DNA of 64,000 bases, from contig NZ_JBHZGO010000101.1 in NCBI RefSeq assembly GCF_042747725.1, positions 248,001-312,000 on the forward strand. The letters run 5' to 3'. Within the stretch, counting starts at the first letter, position 1, and every line of letters starts with the position of its first letter. Made by a program: the position numbers and the translations under genes. Source of the stretch: FACHB-T130 sp042747725 (GTDB lineage Bacteria; Cyanobacteriota; Cyanobacteriia; Cyanobacteriales; FACHB-T130). This document shows, piece after piece, positions 43,959 to 53,564 of the stretch. The notes under the pieces were generated by a model, which was not told where the DNA came from, did no database searches, and worked only from the letters and a program-made list of their open reading frames with translations.

Positions 43959-46900
43959 TTGTGGGAGGCGCTTCAGGCTGGTTTAGTTTTACCTTTGAGC
44001 AATACTTATAAAATCCCTCTGTTTTTTGACCAATCAGAAAAAGGAGATTTACTGATAGAGGATGTCAGGATTAGTTATAAATTTTTACATGACCGGGTGC
44101 AGCAAGCTGCTTATTCTTTGATTCCGGAAGAGCGGAAAAAATCAACACACCTAAAAATCGGTCAACAGCTGTTAAATAAAACAGCTAAATATGCGCTGGA
44201 AGAGAATGTTTTTGATATTGTTAACCAGCTAAATATCGGTGTGGAATTGCTTGCCAACCAAGCAGAGAAGGATGAACTTGCCCAACTCAATCTGATGGCT
44301 GGGAAAAAAGCCAAAGCAGCATCGGCTTATGAAGCATCTGCCAGGTACTTAATAGCCGGACTAAGGCTCCTTAATGAAAATAGCTGGCAAAGCCACTACG
44401 ATTTAACGCTCACACTTTATCTTGAGTCGGCGGAAGCAGAATACTTAAATATCAACTTTGATCGGGCAGCTACTCTAGCTGAAGTTGCCCTAAAACAAGC
44501 TACAAGTTTAATCGACCAAGTGAAGGTAAACGAGCTACAAATACAGATTTATATCTGTCAATTCCAGATGGTTAAAGCCGTCGATACAGGGTTACAAGTC
44601 TTGGAACGGCTGGGAATTACTCTCGTAACCTTAACAAGCGACGAGAGTTTGGTAGTTGAGTTGCCTGGACTCGCCGACTTAGAAAATATTCCGGCGATGA
44701 CAGATCCGGATAAACTAGCGGGTTTGCGAATTTTGAAAACGATTTGTGCGCCTGTTTTCATGGCAAAGCCAGAGATTTTTCCGCAGATAATATTAACAAT
44801 GATTAATCTCTGTATTGAACATGGTAATTCGGCGCTATCTGCTTTCGCTTATGGTTTTTATGGTTTGTTGCTGTCAGGACTTGGAAAGATAGATGCTGGA
44901 TATCATGCGGGTAAATTGGCATTAAAACTTCTAGAACAATTTGATGCCAAAGAACTCAAGGCGAAAGTCTATAACCTGTTTAACGCTAATATTAGACCGT
45001 GGAAAGAACACGCTAAAAATAGTGTTGTTTCCTTCCAACAAGGGCTTCAAAGCGGCTTGGAAACGGGAGATATTGAATGGGCTAGTTATTGTGGTGGTAA
45101 CTTTTGCGGATACTTGTATTTTACAGGCGATCGCTTAGATTCTGTAGTGCAGCAACAAGCCCCTTACATTGATATACTCGTAAAAATTAAGCTGCCAACG
45201 GGTATCCATTTTGCGAACGTCTGGAGACAACTGGCATTGAATTTTCAAGACAAAGCTGCGGATAAATTTCTGTTGATAGGTGAAAGTTTTAATGAAGCCG
45301 AAACCTTGCCCCAGTTAATTGAATCGAAAGGTGGCACAGGCTTGTTTGTTGCCTATGTTGCCAAGACAATTCTTCTGTATCAATTTAAAGATTACGAGGG
45401 AGCGATCGCTAACGCAGCTTTAGCAACAGAGCAAGCTGGCTCTGCATTCGGTTTTATGCAGGTTGCTGTACTTAATTTCTACCATTCCTTGGCTCTTTTG
45501 GCTCATTATCCCCAAGTTAATGCTACTGAACAGCAACAATATTTAGATAAAGTAAATGCCAACCAGGAGAACATGAAACACTGGGCGTACCATGCGCCAA
45601 TGAATTATCAGCATAAGTACGATTTAGTGGAGGCAGAAAAGGCGCGGCTATTGAAACAAACTTCTATAGCGATGGAGTTGTATGACATCAGCATTCAAGG
45701 AGCCAAACAGCAAGGATATATCCCAGAAGAAGCACTGGCTAATGAACTGGCGGCAGAGTTTTATTTCTCGCGCGGTAGAGAGAAGCTAGCTCAGTTTTAT
45801 TTAACTGAAGCATACTATACCTTTATTCGGTGGGGAGCAACGGCAAAAGCCAAAGATTTAGAATCAAGATATTCTGAGTTTTTCTCTCGGCTACATATTA
45901 GAGAAGCGATTGGCATTGAGGTAACTCGGACGACGAACTCTACAACAGGAACAGGTTCCGCCGTACTAGATTTGGCAGCGATAATGAAGGCGTCGCTTGC
46001 TATTTCATCAGAAATTGTTCTCGATCAATTGCTGGAGAAGTTGATACACATTTTGGTTGAGAGTGCTGGGGCGAGAAAAGGTATTCTCTTGCTAAAAGAC
46101 GCAAATCAATGGTTAATGGTTGCTAAAAAAGTTGTAGAGAGAGAAAGTTGTTTAGTTTTGCCTTCAATTCCCATTGAAACTTGTGAGGATTTACCTGATT
46201 CGCTGATTCACTACATCGAAAGAACCAAAAAAGCGGTGGTTGTAGACGCCGCAACTACAGAAGGACTCTTTATCAATGACCCGTACATTCTGAAAAACCA
46301 ACCCAAGTCTATCTTAGGGTTGCCTATTTTCCACAAAAGACAGTTGACGGGGATTCTTTACTTGGAAAATGACTTGACTCAAGGAGTTTTTACATCAGAA
46401 CGCTTAGAAGTTCTAAAAGTATTGACATCCCAAGTCACCATTTCAATAGAGAATGCTCATCTCTACAAAAATTTGCAAAGTTACTCCCACGAACTGGAAA
46501 TAAAAAATAGCGCTTTATCGGAAAAAACTCAGGAACTAGAACAAGCCCTTCACAAGTTACAACAAACTCAGACTCAATTAGTTCAAACTGAAAAAATATC
46601 TAGCCTGGGACAACTGGTGGCGGGGATAGCCCATGAAGTGAATAATCCTGTCGGGTTCATTTCCGGTAATCTGCATCATGCTTCTGGGTATGTACACGAT
46701 TTAATCAACTTAGTTAATCTTTATCAGCAGCATTTTCCCAATCTACCTGCCGAGATTGAAGAGGAAGCTGAGACAATCGAACTGGATTATCTGATAGAAG
46801 ATTTGCCCAAATTGCTCACTTCGATGCAAGTGGGAACTGACCGAATTCGAGAGATCATGCAGTCGTTACGCAATTTCTCGCGGATTGACGAAGCAACTGG

Positions 46901-47438
46901 AAAGCCTGCGGACATTCACGCTGGTTTAGATAGCACGTTGATGATTCTACAGCATCGTCTGAAAGCGAGCGCCCAGCGTCCGGCAATTGAGCTGGTGAAA
47001 GAGTATGGTGAGTTGCCTTTAGTGGAATGTTACGCCGGACAACTTAACCAGGTGTTTATGAATATTATGGCGAATGCAATTGATGCAATCGATGAGGTAA
47101 TGAGTAAGGGGGCACGGGGAATAGATAATCGACCCGAAAGCGCTAATTACCCCTTGCCGAAGATTCGGATTCACACGGAAGTAATCAATGGTGAGAAAGT
47201 AGCGATTCGGATTGGTGACAATGGGCTGGGGATGCCGGAAAAAGTTCGGCAACGTCTGTTTGAACCCTTCTTTACGACGAAGCCGGTAGGCAAGGGAACG
47301 GGACTAGGGTTATCCATTAGCTACCAGATTGTTGTAGATAAACATGGTGGGCAATTGAGCTGTATTTCAGCGCCTGGAGAAGGGACGGAGTTTATTATTG
47401 AGATTCCGCTCAGGGCAGCCCTTTCAAAAGTGTTGTAG
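43959..47438 (+). CDS. Ser/Thr kinase-ATPase-histidine kinase, C-terminal half
   Basis: 1159 residues from a TTG, but the same frame is open from about 43858 and encodes TQEVLKLAACIGNQF, the direct continuation of the upstream ORF. The region to about 640 is a helical TPR-like segment (SYKFLHDRVQQAAYSLIPEE). A GAF domain lies at about 690-840 (EIVLDQLLEKLIHILVESAG, and LGLPIFHKRQLTGILYLEND), then a coiled coil, and the histidine kinase core with His in GIAHEVNNP and a HATPase (MNIMANAIDAID, RIGDNGLGMP, GKGTGLGLS). The TAG stop lies in a GTAGGGGCGGG repeat hairpin. Without readthrough or correction this half lacks its kinase input. Confidence 0.85.
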   Translation: MWEALQAGLVLPLSNTYKIPLFFDQSEKGDLLIEDVRISYKFLHDRVQQAAYSLIPEERKKSTHLKIGQQLLNKTAKYALEENVFDIVNQLNIGVELLANQAEKDELAQLNLMAGKKAKAASAYEASARYLIAGLRLLNENSWQSHYDLTLTLYLESAEAEYLNINFDRAATLAEVALKQATSLIDQVKVNELQIQIYICQFQMVKAVDTGLQVLERLGITLVTLTSDESLVVELPGLADLENIPAMTDPDKLAGLRILKTICAPVFMAKPEIFPQIILTMINLCIEHGNSALSAFAYGFYGLLLSGLGKIDAGYHAGKLALKLLEQFDAKELKAKVYNLFNANIRPWKEHAKNSVVSFQQGLQSGLETGDIEWASYCGGNFCGYLYFTGDRLDSVVQQQAPYIDILVKIKLPTGIHFANVWRQLALNFQDKAADKFLLIGESFNEAETLPQLIESKGGTGLFVAYVAKTILLYQFKDYEGAIANAALATEQAGSAFGFMQVAVLNFYHSLALLAHYPQVNATEQQQYLDKVNANQENMKHWAYHAPMNYQHKYDLVEAEKARLLKQTSIAMELYDISIQGAKQQGYIPEEALANELAAEFYFSRGREKLAQFYLTEAYYTFIRWGATAKAKDLESRYSEFFSRLHIREAIGIEVTRTTNSTTGTGSAVLDLAAIMKASLAISSEIVLDQLLEKLIHILVESAGARKGILLLKDANQWLMVAKKVVERESCLVLPSIPIETCEDLPDSLIHYIERTKKAVVVDAATTEGLFINDPYILKNQPKSILGLPIFHKRQLTGILYLENDLTQGVFTSERLEVLKVLTSQVTISIENAHLYKNLQSYSHELEIKNSALSEKTQELEQALHKLQQTQTQLVQTEKISSLGQLVAGIAHEVNNPVGFISGNLHHASGYVHDLINLVNLYQQHFPNLPAEIEEEAETIELDYLIEDLPKLLTSMQVGTDRIREIMQSLRNFSRIDEATGKPADIHAGLDSTLMILQHRLKASAQRPAIELVKEYGELPLVECYAGQLNQVFMNIMANAIDAIDEVMSKGARGIDNRPESANYPLPKIRIHTEVINGEKVAIRIGDNGLGMPEKVRQRLFEPFFTTKPVGKGTGLGLSISYQIVVDKHGGQLSCISAPGEGTEFIIEIPLRAALSKVL

Positions 47439-47615
47439 GGGCGGGAAACGCCCAAAGCTTGAGTGCCTAGAAGCGTCACCAAAGATTCTTGTTTTGTAGC
47501 GTAGATGAAAAATGAAAAATGGCGATCGCGCGATCGCTCACGAGAAGAGTCTATCTTTAGCGGGGCTTTTTTGCCATCAAGGGAGGTAAACTCCTGAAAG
47601 ACTATCCAAAAGCTT

Positions 47616-48158
47616 ATGATTTTAAAGGTTTACCCTGGGGTTCTGATTGCTTTGCTTTTAGGACTCATCGGGTTAGGGCTGGGACTGCTTCAGGAGCGGG
47701 TGGAACTCAATCCAGCAAAGTCAGATGCCTCGTTGCTCTCAAAAACGAATGCTTCCCTGCGACAAAATCCTCCTGGCGTGGAAAAGTTGCCGACTTCTAC
47801 GCCAGTTGCCTCACCCACAGACGAGCCAGAAATACCGCTAATTGCGGCTCGTCAAGGACCTTTACGGGTGACTAATCAAACGGAGTATCCGCTGCGGCTG
47901 GCGTTGCTGACTTATCAGCCACCAACGACATCTTATGGGGAGCCAGCACACTGGGATTTTGCCCCAGGAGAAGGGGGCAGCCAAGGCGTGACTTTATCGC
48001 TGCCTGGAGGGGATTTGCAGCTGAAAAAGGGGGATATTCTCGTAGCATTTGCCCAAGATGGTTCCCGCCGGTATTGGGGGCCGTATGTTGTGGGTGAGAC
48101 GCCTCTGCCTGTCTGGAATGCTCAGGTGTCGGAATGGCAACTGGTTTTGCAATCTTAG
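47616..48158 (+). CDS. membrane-anchored hypothetical protein
   Basis: 180 residues. The N-terminal hydrophobic helix at about residues 4-24 (VLIALLLGLIGLGLGLLQE) anchors it. A disordered Ser/Thr/Pro stretch to about 70 follows. The rest is a small beta-rich domain with LRVTNQTEYPLRLALLTYQP and HWDFAPGEGGSQGVTL, probably on the outer face of the membrane. No family is recognised. Located 178 bp after the kinase and 247 bp before the glycosyltransferase, it could be a single-gene unit. The spacer after it holds AGTCATTAGT-type repeats. Confidence 0.6.
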   Translation: MILKVYPGVLIALLLGLIGLGLGLLQERVELNPAKSDASLLSKTNASLRQNPPGVEKLPTSTPVASPTDEPEIPLIAARQGPLRVTNQTEYPLRLALLTYQPPTTSYGEPAHWDFAPGEGGSQGVTLSLPGGDLQLKKGDILVAFAQDGSRRYWGPYVVGETPLPVWNAQVSEWQLVLQS

Positions 48159-48404
48159 GGAGTCATTAGTCCAGAGTCAGCACTCAGGAGTCAGTTGTTT
48201 TTTCTTTTCCACTGACCAATTACCCATTAACCACTGACAAGTTAGGGAACTCGTAGGTTTTGTCAGAGTCAGGAAATGCTGCTGGGTAGGCGGGAGTCAT
48301 GACATCCTGCAATGGGTGCGCTGGTGTTGCATTTCCAGCTAGATTAAGGTCTGGGAAAATGCATGGGTGAGGTTGCCCATTACTGACGGACGGTTCGGGG
48401 GTTC

Positions 48405-50606
48405 ATGAAATTTAGGGTTAATCGAACGGTTAGAAGTTGGTGGAAATCTTGCCAGAAGCATCCCAACGTGCTGGCGCTATCGATTCTGTGGGTGCTGGTG
48501 GTTTGCTGGCTGGCTTTTGTGTGGAATTTAGGGAATATCGGTCTGGTTGATGAAACTGAGCCGCTGTTTGCTGAAGCTGCCCGCCAGATGACGGTGACAG
48601 GAGATTGGATTACACCATATTTTAATGGGGAGACGCGCTTTGATAAGCCGCCGTTAGTTTACTGGCTGATGGCGATCGCTTATAAACTGATTGGCGTCAA
48701 TGAATGGGCGGTGCGACTGCCTTCAGCGCTGTCTGCGATCGCTGTGACAGGGTTAAGCTTCTATACGTTGCGCTACTATGGGCTGCCTTCTCCTAGTGCG
48801 GCGACGGGGCAAGTAAGGGATGGGACGCGGCGACGTCAGTTGTGGCTATCAGCTTTGCTGGGTGCAGCCGCGATCGCTCTGAATCCAGAAATGATTGTCT
48901 GGGGACGCACAGGCGTCTCAGATATGCTGCTGACGGGCTGCGTGGGTTGTGCGCTACTTTCTTTTTTTCTTGGCTATGTCCACACCAACCAACCCGCCAT
49001 CCAAACTCGTTGGTATCTAGCTTTCTACCTGCTAGTTGCCTTGGCGATTCTGACGAAAGGGCCGGTCGGCATTGTATTACCCGTTCTGATTATCGGGGCT
49101 TTTCTGCTTTACCTGGGCAAGGCTAGGGAAGTGTTACGGGAGATGTTCCCGATTCGAGGCTTGGCACTGGTCTTGGTTTTGGCAGTGCCTTGGTATGTTT
49201 TGGTGATTTTGCGGAACGGCGAAAACTACGTTAATAAGTTTTTTGGTTATCACAACTTGGAACGCTTCACTGGCGTTGTTAATCATCACTGGGCACCCTG
49301 GTATTTTTACTTCCTGGTGGTGCTGCTGGGTTTTGCGCCTTGGTCAATTTATTTGCCGGTAGCGATCGCCCGCCTCCGTTTTTGGCAGCGTAGCAAATGG
49401 CGTGACTCCCCCCGTTCCACTCATTTAGGTTTATTTGCTCTGTTTTGGTTTGCCGGGATCTTTGGCTTCTTCACCGTTGCGGTGACAAAACTCCCCAGCT
49501 ATGTGCTGCCTTTAATGCCAGCAGCAGGAATTCTGGTGGCACTTTTGTTCAGCGACCAATTGAGGACTGAGGGGAGAGGACTGAGGACTGAGGAGAGAGG
49601 ACTCAGGACTGAGGGGAGAGGACTGAGGACTGAGGAGAGAGGACTGAGGAGAGAGGAAGAAGTCAGTTCGAGGACTGAGGTGACAGGACTCAGGACTGAG
49701 GAAGAAGAAGTCAGGAGTCAAGAATTAGGAGTTAAGAAGCCAGAAGGAGAATTCCCCACTCAGTCTTCTTCTCCCCTCAGTCCTCTTCCCTCATCCCTCA
49801 GTCCTCAGCCCTCATCCCTCAGTCCTCATCCCTCATCCCTCAGTCCTCTTCCCTCATCCCTCAGTCCTCTTCCCTCATCCCTCAGTCCTCATCCCTCATC
49901 CCTCAGTCCTCTTCCCTCATCCCTCAGTCCTCAGCCCTCTCCCCTCAGTCCTCATCCCTCATCCCTCAGTCCTTTGTTTTGGAGCGGCGTTGTCAATGTA
50001 GTGTTTTTAGCAGTCCTGGCGGGCGCGATTCTATACAGCCCAAACTTCTTAGGATATGACCCTGCCGTGCCCGATCTGCGCCAAATGGTTCAACGATCCG
50101 GTTTGACGGTGCGGGGAGGCATCATCTGGGCGGTAACTGCTGTTTGGGCAGGGCTGTTGCTGCTGCGACGGCGGTGGCGTTGGCTGTGGAGTCCGAATCT
50201 CATCGGATTTATGGCTTTTATCATCTTTGTGGTAACGCCTGCCTACTTGATGATGGATCAAGCACGTCAGTTGCCACTGCGGGAATTATCGGCACGGATC
50301 GCCCAAGTCCAGCAGCCAGGGGAAGCCATATTGATGATTGGTTTCAAAAAACCGAGTGTTGTATTTTACACGCAGCGCCCGGTGAATTATTTTGCCAGAG
50401 TTGGCTCAGCAATGGAATATATTGAAGCGATCGCGGCTACTCAGCCCAAGCCAACTTCGGTACTGATTTTGACCGAGCCTAGATATTTAGAGAACACAAA
50501 ACTACAGCCCAATCAATACCAAAATTTAGGCAAAGCCGGTGCCTATCAGCTGATTCGGGTATCAAAACAAATCGTCGCCAGTGTCCAGCATCGACACTCT
50601 AGCTAA
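48405..50606 (+). CDS. GT39/ArnT-like membrane glycosyltransferase with repeat insertion
   Basis: 733 residues. It is a multi-spanning PMT/ArnT-type glycosyltransferase that uses polyprenyl-phosphate sugars outside the membrane. The family acid motif is VDETEPLFAEAARQM at about 46-60, followed by WITPYFNGETRFDKPPLVYW. About eight transmembrane helices precede residue 385, and the conserved C-terminal helices resume after 523 (VVNVVFLAVLAGAIL). Residues about 385-523 are a repeat-encoded insertion: basic/acidic LRTEERG units, then SSLSPHP units. Normal family members are 550-600 residues long, so the insertion accounts for the excess. Activity is plausible, because the insertion sits in a hydrophilic loop. 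Acceptor unknown. Confidence 0.85.
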   Translation: MKFRVNRTVRSWWKSCQKHPNVLALSILWVLVVCWLAFVWNLGNIGLVDETEPLFAEAARQMTVTGDWITPYFNGETRFDKPPLVYWLMAIAYKLIGVNEWAVRLPSALSAIAVTGLSFYTLRYYGLPSPSAATGQVRDGTRRRQLWLSALLGAAAIALNPEMIVWGRTGVSDMLLTGCVGCALLSFFLGYVHTNQPAIQTRWYLAFYLLVALAILTKGPVGIVLPVLIIGAFLLYLGKAREVLREMFPIRGLALVLVLAVPWYVLVILRNGENYVNKFFGYHNLERFTGVVNHHWAPWYFYFLVVLLGFAPWSIYLPVAIARLRFWQRSKWRDSPRSTHLGLFALFWFAGIFGFFTVAVTKLPSYVLPLMPAAGILVALLFSDQLRTEGRGLRTEERGLRTEGRGLRTEERGLRREEEVSSRTEVTGLRTEEEEVRSQELGVKKPEGEFPTQSSSPLSPLPSSLSPQPSSLSPHPSSLSPLPSSLSPLPSSLSPHPSSLSPLPSSLSPQPSPLSPHPSSLSPLFWSGVVNVVFLAVLAGAILYSPNFLGYDPAVPDLRQMVQRSGLTVRGGIIWAVTAVWAGLLLLRRRWRWLWSPNLIGFMAFIIFVVTPAYLMMDQARQLPLRELSARIAQVQQPGEAILMIGFKKPSVVFYTQRPVNYFARVGSAMEYIEAIAATQPKPTSVLILTEPRYLENTKLQPNQYQNLGKAGAYQLIRVSKQIVASVQHRHSS
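49559..49973. repeat. in-frame short tandem repeat cluster forming a giant inverted repeat
   Basis: The left arm (about 49559-49735) is GGACTGAGG-based units. The right arm (about 49755-49973) is the complementary CCTCAGTCCT units interspersed with CTTCCCTCATC. All unit lengths keep the frame. In RNA the two arms could pair over a long stretch. No unique spacers separate the units, so this is not a CRISPR array. Confidence 0.9.
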
Positions 50607-50676
50607 ATTGTTCAACTGCCGCAGCTTGCAGTAATATCAAGCCCGGATAATTGCCCATGATGAGAAGACCTCACGT

Positions 50677-50710
50677 CCAACCCCGCCCTCGCTTTTCGGT
50701 GAGGGGTTGG
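50677..50710. terminator. G/C-rich hairpin after the glycosyltransferase gene
   Basis: CCAACCCC and GGGGTTGG form an 8-bp stem 71 bp after the stop, and GAGGGGTTGGGG is repeated just downstream. It is a likely transcript end, or a dispersed repeat of the CCAACCCC class. Confidence 0.4.
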
Positions 50711-50824
50711 GGGTAGAGAGGGGTTGGGGAATGCTAGTTCAGCAAGCGGACTAAGATAGGTGAATAAAATTTCTGGTGTCATCATGATGAAATTCGGCGT
50801 TTTGGCACGACTGAGTTTGAAAGG

Positions 50825-52066
50825 ATGAAAGCACCATTTTCAGGAAAAAGGAAAAATTTTGGGCATCAGTGCTGGTTGCCGGTTGTTTGTTGCCTAATTT
50901 TCCTTTGGCTTTTGCTAGCAATGCCGGTGCTAGCGGAAGATTCACCATCGCCGCCACCCGTCACAGTTGAAACGCTGCGACAGATGCAGCAACAACTGGA
51001 TCGGCAGCGGTCTAATTATTCCAAAGAAAGCGATCGCTTATCAAAACTCCAAAAAGCCGCGCAGGGACAACTCAGTGGCTTGCAGCAAAACCTGGAATTA
51101 ACGGGCACCCAGCTCAATGACTACCAGTATCAATTACAACGAGCCGCTCAGGAATTAAAGATGTTGCAAGAGGATCTGGCGATCGCGGAACGCTCTTATC
51201 AACAAAAGCAAGCCGCCACCGTCGCCCGTTTGCGTTTCCTGCAACGCCAGCAGCTATCTCACCAAGGATGGGGAATTCTGCTAGCCAGCCAAAATCTCAG
51301 TCAATTTTCTGACCGGCGTCGCCAGATCAAATTGGTGTTTCAAGCCGACCAACAAATCTTGAAAAACTTGAAGGCGGAAGCCGACCAAATCAACCACCAA
51401 AAAACCGAGATCGAACAGCAGAAAAACCAAATTGCCCTGATTACCCAACAATTGCTCGCACAAAAAGCCGAATTTGAAGCTCAGACACAGGCGCAGCAGC
51501 AGCTCATTCAACGCCTGAATACCAACCGGCAAGCCTTAGAAGCAGCTGAGAACGTTTTGGCGATTGATTCCGAAGGGATTAGCACTCTCATCCAAAAACG
51601 AGTTGCCCAAGCGAAGGCAAAAAGAGAAAGAGAGGCGGCAGCTAGCAAAGCCATTCTTCGCGGTAGCGAGATTCTTCGCGGCACGGGTATCTTCAGCTAC
51701 CCTAGCGATGCGGGAATTACTAGCAACTTTGGTTGGCGAGTCCACCCAATTCTGGGCTACCGCCGTTTCCATTCCGGTCTTGACTTTGGGGCAAGTTATG
51801 GCAGCACTATCCGCGCCGCCAACAGCGGAGAGGTAATTTTTGCCGGATGGTATGGAGGTTACGGGAAGGCGGTAATCATCGACCACGGCAACGGCATCAC
51901 CACCTTATACGGTCACACCAGCGAACTCTATGTTTCGGAAGGACAATCCGTAAGCCGAGCAGATGCGATCGCGGCGGTTGGTTCTACCGGCTTTTCGACT
52001 GGCCCCCATCTCCACTTTGAAGTTCGTAAAAATGGCACACCCGTAGACCCCATCAGTTTCCTTTAG
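50825..52066 (+). CDS. M23 family murein hydrolase/activator, EnvC-like
   Basis: 413 residues. The signal segment at about 17-37 (VCCLIFLWLLLAMPVLA) gives export. Residues about 50-280 are coiled coil (LRQMQQQLDRQRSNYSKESD). Residues about 295-413 are a LytM/M23 domain with zinc ligands in FHSGLDFG and the final HLHFEVRKNG, plus YGHTSELYVSEGQ. The metal ligands are intact, so it may cleave peptidoglycan itself, unlike EnvC proper, which only activates amidases. The ATG has AAAGG just before it. It is not clearly in an operon with the neighbours. Confidence 0.88.
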   Translation: MKAPFSGKRKNFGHQCWLPVVCCLIFLWLLLAMPVLAEDSPSPPPVTVETLRQMQQQLDRQRSNYSKESDRLSKLQKAAQGQLSGLQQNLELTGTQLNDYQYQLQRAAQELKMLQEDLAIAERSYQQKQAATVARLRFLQRQQLSHQGWGILLASQNLSQFSDRRRQIKLVFQADQQILKNLKAEADQINHQKTEIEQQKNQIALITQQLLAQKAEFEAQTQAQQQLIQRLNTNRQALEAAENVLAIDSEGISTLIQKRVAQAKAKREREAAASKAILRGSEILRGTGIFSYPSDAGITSNFGWRVHPILGYRRFHSGLDFGASYGSTIRAANSGEVIFAGWYGGYGKAVIIDHGNGITTLYGHTSELYVSEGQSVSRADAIAAVGSTGFSTGPHLHFEVRKNGTPVDPISFL

Positions 52067-52151
52067 CGCACTGAAAGCGGACTTCCATCAGCTCTAAACT
52101 GGACAATTTTCCAGGAATTTAACGGCAAACAATCAGATATTCTTAGTTTTA

Positions 52152-53108
52152 TTGAGCGAGTATTCTATTTCAACCAAGCAAGTGTCAATCTCTTTCTCCA
52201 ATCCTTCTAAAATCAGCAATTTTCAGAAAACGCTGAATGTCATCGTCGTCGCCCTGCCTCTGTTGGGATTTATCGCTGCGACCCTGGCTATCATCTTCTG
52301 GGAACGTGGGGTCCAGCCGCTGGATCTGAGTCTACTGGTAGGAATGTACGCCCTGACTTTCTTTGGCATCACTGTGGGGTATCACAGGTTTTTCACCCAT
52401 CGTGCCTTTCAGGCAGGGGCATTTGTGCGTGCCTTTTTAGCGATCGCTGGCTGCATGGCAGGTCAAGGTCCAGTCATTAGCTGGGTGAGTCACCATCGCT
52501 GTCATCACCTCTACTCAGATACCCAACAAGACTTCCACTCACCAAATCTTCACGGAGAAGGGTTTTTGTCGGTGGTTCAAGGCTTTTGGCACGCCCATAC
52601 TGGCTGGCTGCTGAACGTCGATTGGACGCCTCCATACCCCTATGTCTCGGATCTCAATCGTGACAATGTTGTCCAAAAAATCGACCAACTCTACATCCTC
52701 TGGGTGCTACTTTCTCTGTTAATCCCGACGCTTCTGGGTGGAGTCTTAACCGGGTCGTGGTCGGGAGCATTGAGAGGCTTAATCTGGGGAGGAGGTATCC
52801 GGATTTTCCTCTTGCATCAATTTACTTTCAGCGTCAACTCAGTCTGCCACCTTTTGGGAAAACGCCAATTTCCCACAGACGATCAAAGTAAGAACAACCT
52901 TTTCGTCGCCATTATGACCCTCGGTGAAGGATGGCACAATAACCACCATGCCTTCCAGCACTCGGCAAAGTTTGGACTCAGATGGTGGCAACTTGATTTG
53001 GGTTGGCTGGGTATCGTCGCCCTCAATCGTCTAGGGCTTGTCTGGAATGTCAAAGTTCCATCCTCAAGCGAAATCGAACTCAAAAGCATCACTTCTTCAG
53101 TTGGATAG
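52152..53108 (+). CDS. acyl-lipid/acyl-CoA fatty acid desaturase, delta-9-like
   Basis: 318 residues, TTG start. The three His boxes of membrane desaturases are present: HRFFTH, HHRCHH and HNNHH, with paired transmembrane segments in between (VIVVALPLLGFIAATLAIIF; IPTLLGGVLTGSW). It inserts a double bond in a fatty acyl chain with a di-iron centre and ferredoxin. Compared with DesC-type enzymes, the usual DPHSP after the second box is DFHSPNLHGEG, so the substrate may differ. A cyclopropane synthase follows 456 bp downstream on the same strand, so the double bond may be its substrate. Confidence 0.85.
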   Translation: MSEYSISTKQVSISFSNPSKISNFQKTLNVIVVALPLLGFIAATLAIIFWERGVQPLDLSLLVGMYALTFFGITVGYHRFFTHRAFQAGAFVRAFLAIAGCMAGQGPVISWVSHHRCHHLYSDTQQDFHSPNLHGEGFLSVVQGFWHAHTGWLLNVDWTPPYPYVSDLNRDNVVQKIDQLYILWVLLSLLIPTLLGGVLTGSWSGALRGLIWGGGIRIFLLHQFTFSVNSVCHLLGKRQFPTDDQSKNNLFVAIMTLGEGWHNNHHAFQHSAKFGLRWWQLDLGWLGIVALNRLGLVWNVKVPSSSEIELKSITSSVG

Positions 53109-53156
53109 TTGGTAAATTTGACCCATTAGCCACTGAAAGCATCTCATTTTGGTAAA

Positions 53157-53190
53157 AACGCCTGACAACATTTTTTAGTTGTCAGGCGTT
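53157..53190. terminator. terminator of the desaturase gene
   Basis: AACGCCTGACAAC and GTTGTCAGGCGTT form a perfect 13-bp stem with an 8-nt T-rich loop, 48 bp after the stop. A second imperfect hairpin (AAATGGT..CTGAG with CTCAGTACCATTT, 53417-53455) stands farther on. The spacer to 53564 holds no supported gene. Confidence 0.7.
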
Positions 53191-53564
53191 GTTAGGAGGG
53201 GTTACACCCTGACATCCGAAAGACACGGCATTGCCATGCCCCTAAGTTTAGGGAGATTACCTGCCTCCACAAATTAGGTTTATTTTCTACCGCCGTGTTT
53301 ATGTAAGTAAAATTTTGCGAATCTGCGAAGAGCGCAGTAGTCTCGCCTGCGATTGACAGGTGTGGAAAAATTTGCACGCGGTGTTAGTGATTAGTGGTTA
53401 TTCGTCTGTAGATATTAAATGGTGCTGAGTTGATAACTGATCCTCAGTACCATTTCGGCGTTGTTGCTATACATCGTTAGGCTAAGGTCGCCTCACAGTT
53501 GGATAGCGAATCCAAAATCCCAAATTGCTACTGATACATAACCACTAACACGCTTTCATCAACC

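Noticed and set aside
49750..49975. CRISPR-like appearance of regularly spaced CCTCAGTCC repeats
   Set aside because: The units are only 9-20 bp, the spacers are not unique, and the array continues in complementary form upstream while keeping a reading frame. No cas genes are nearby.
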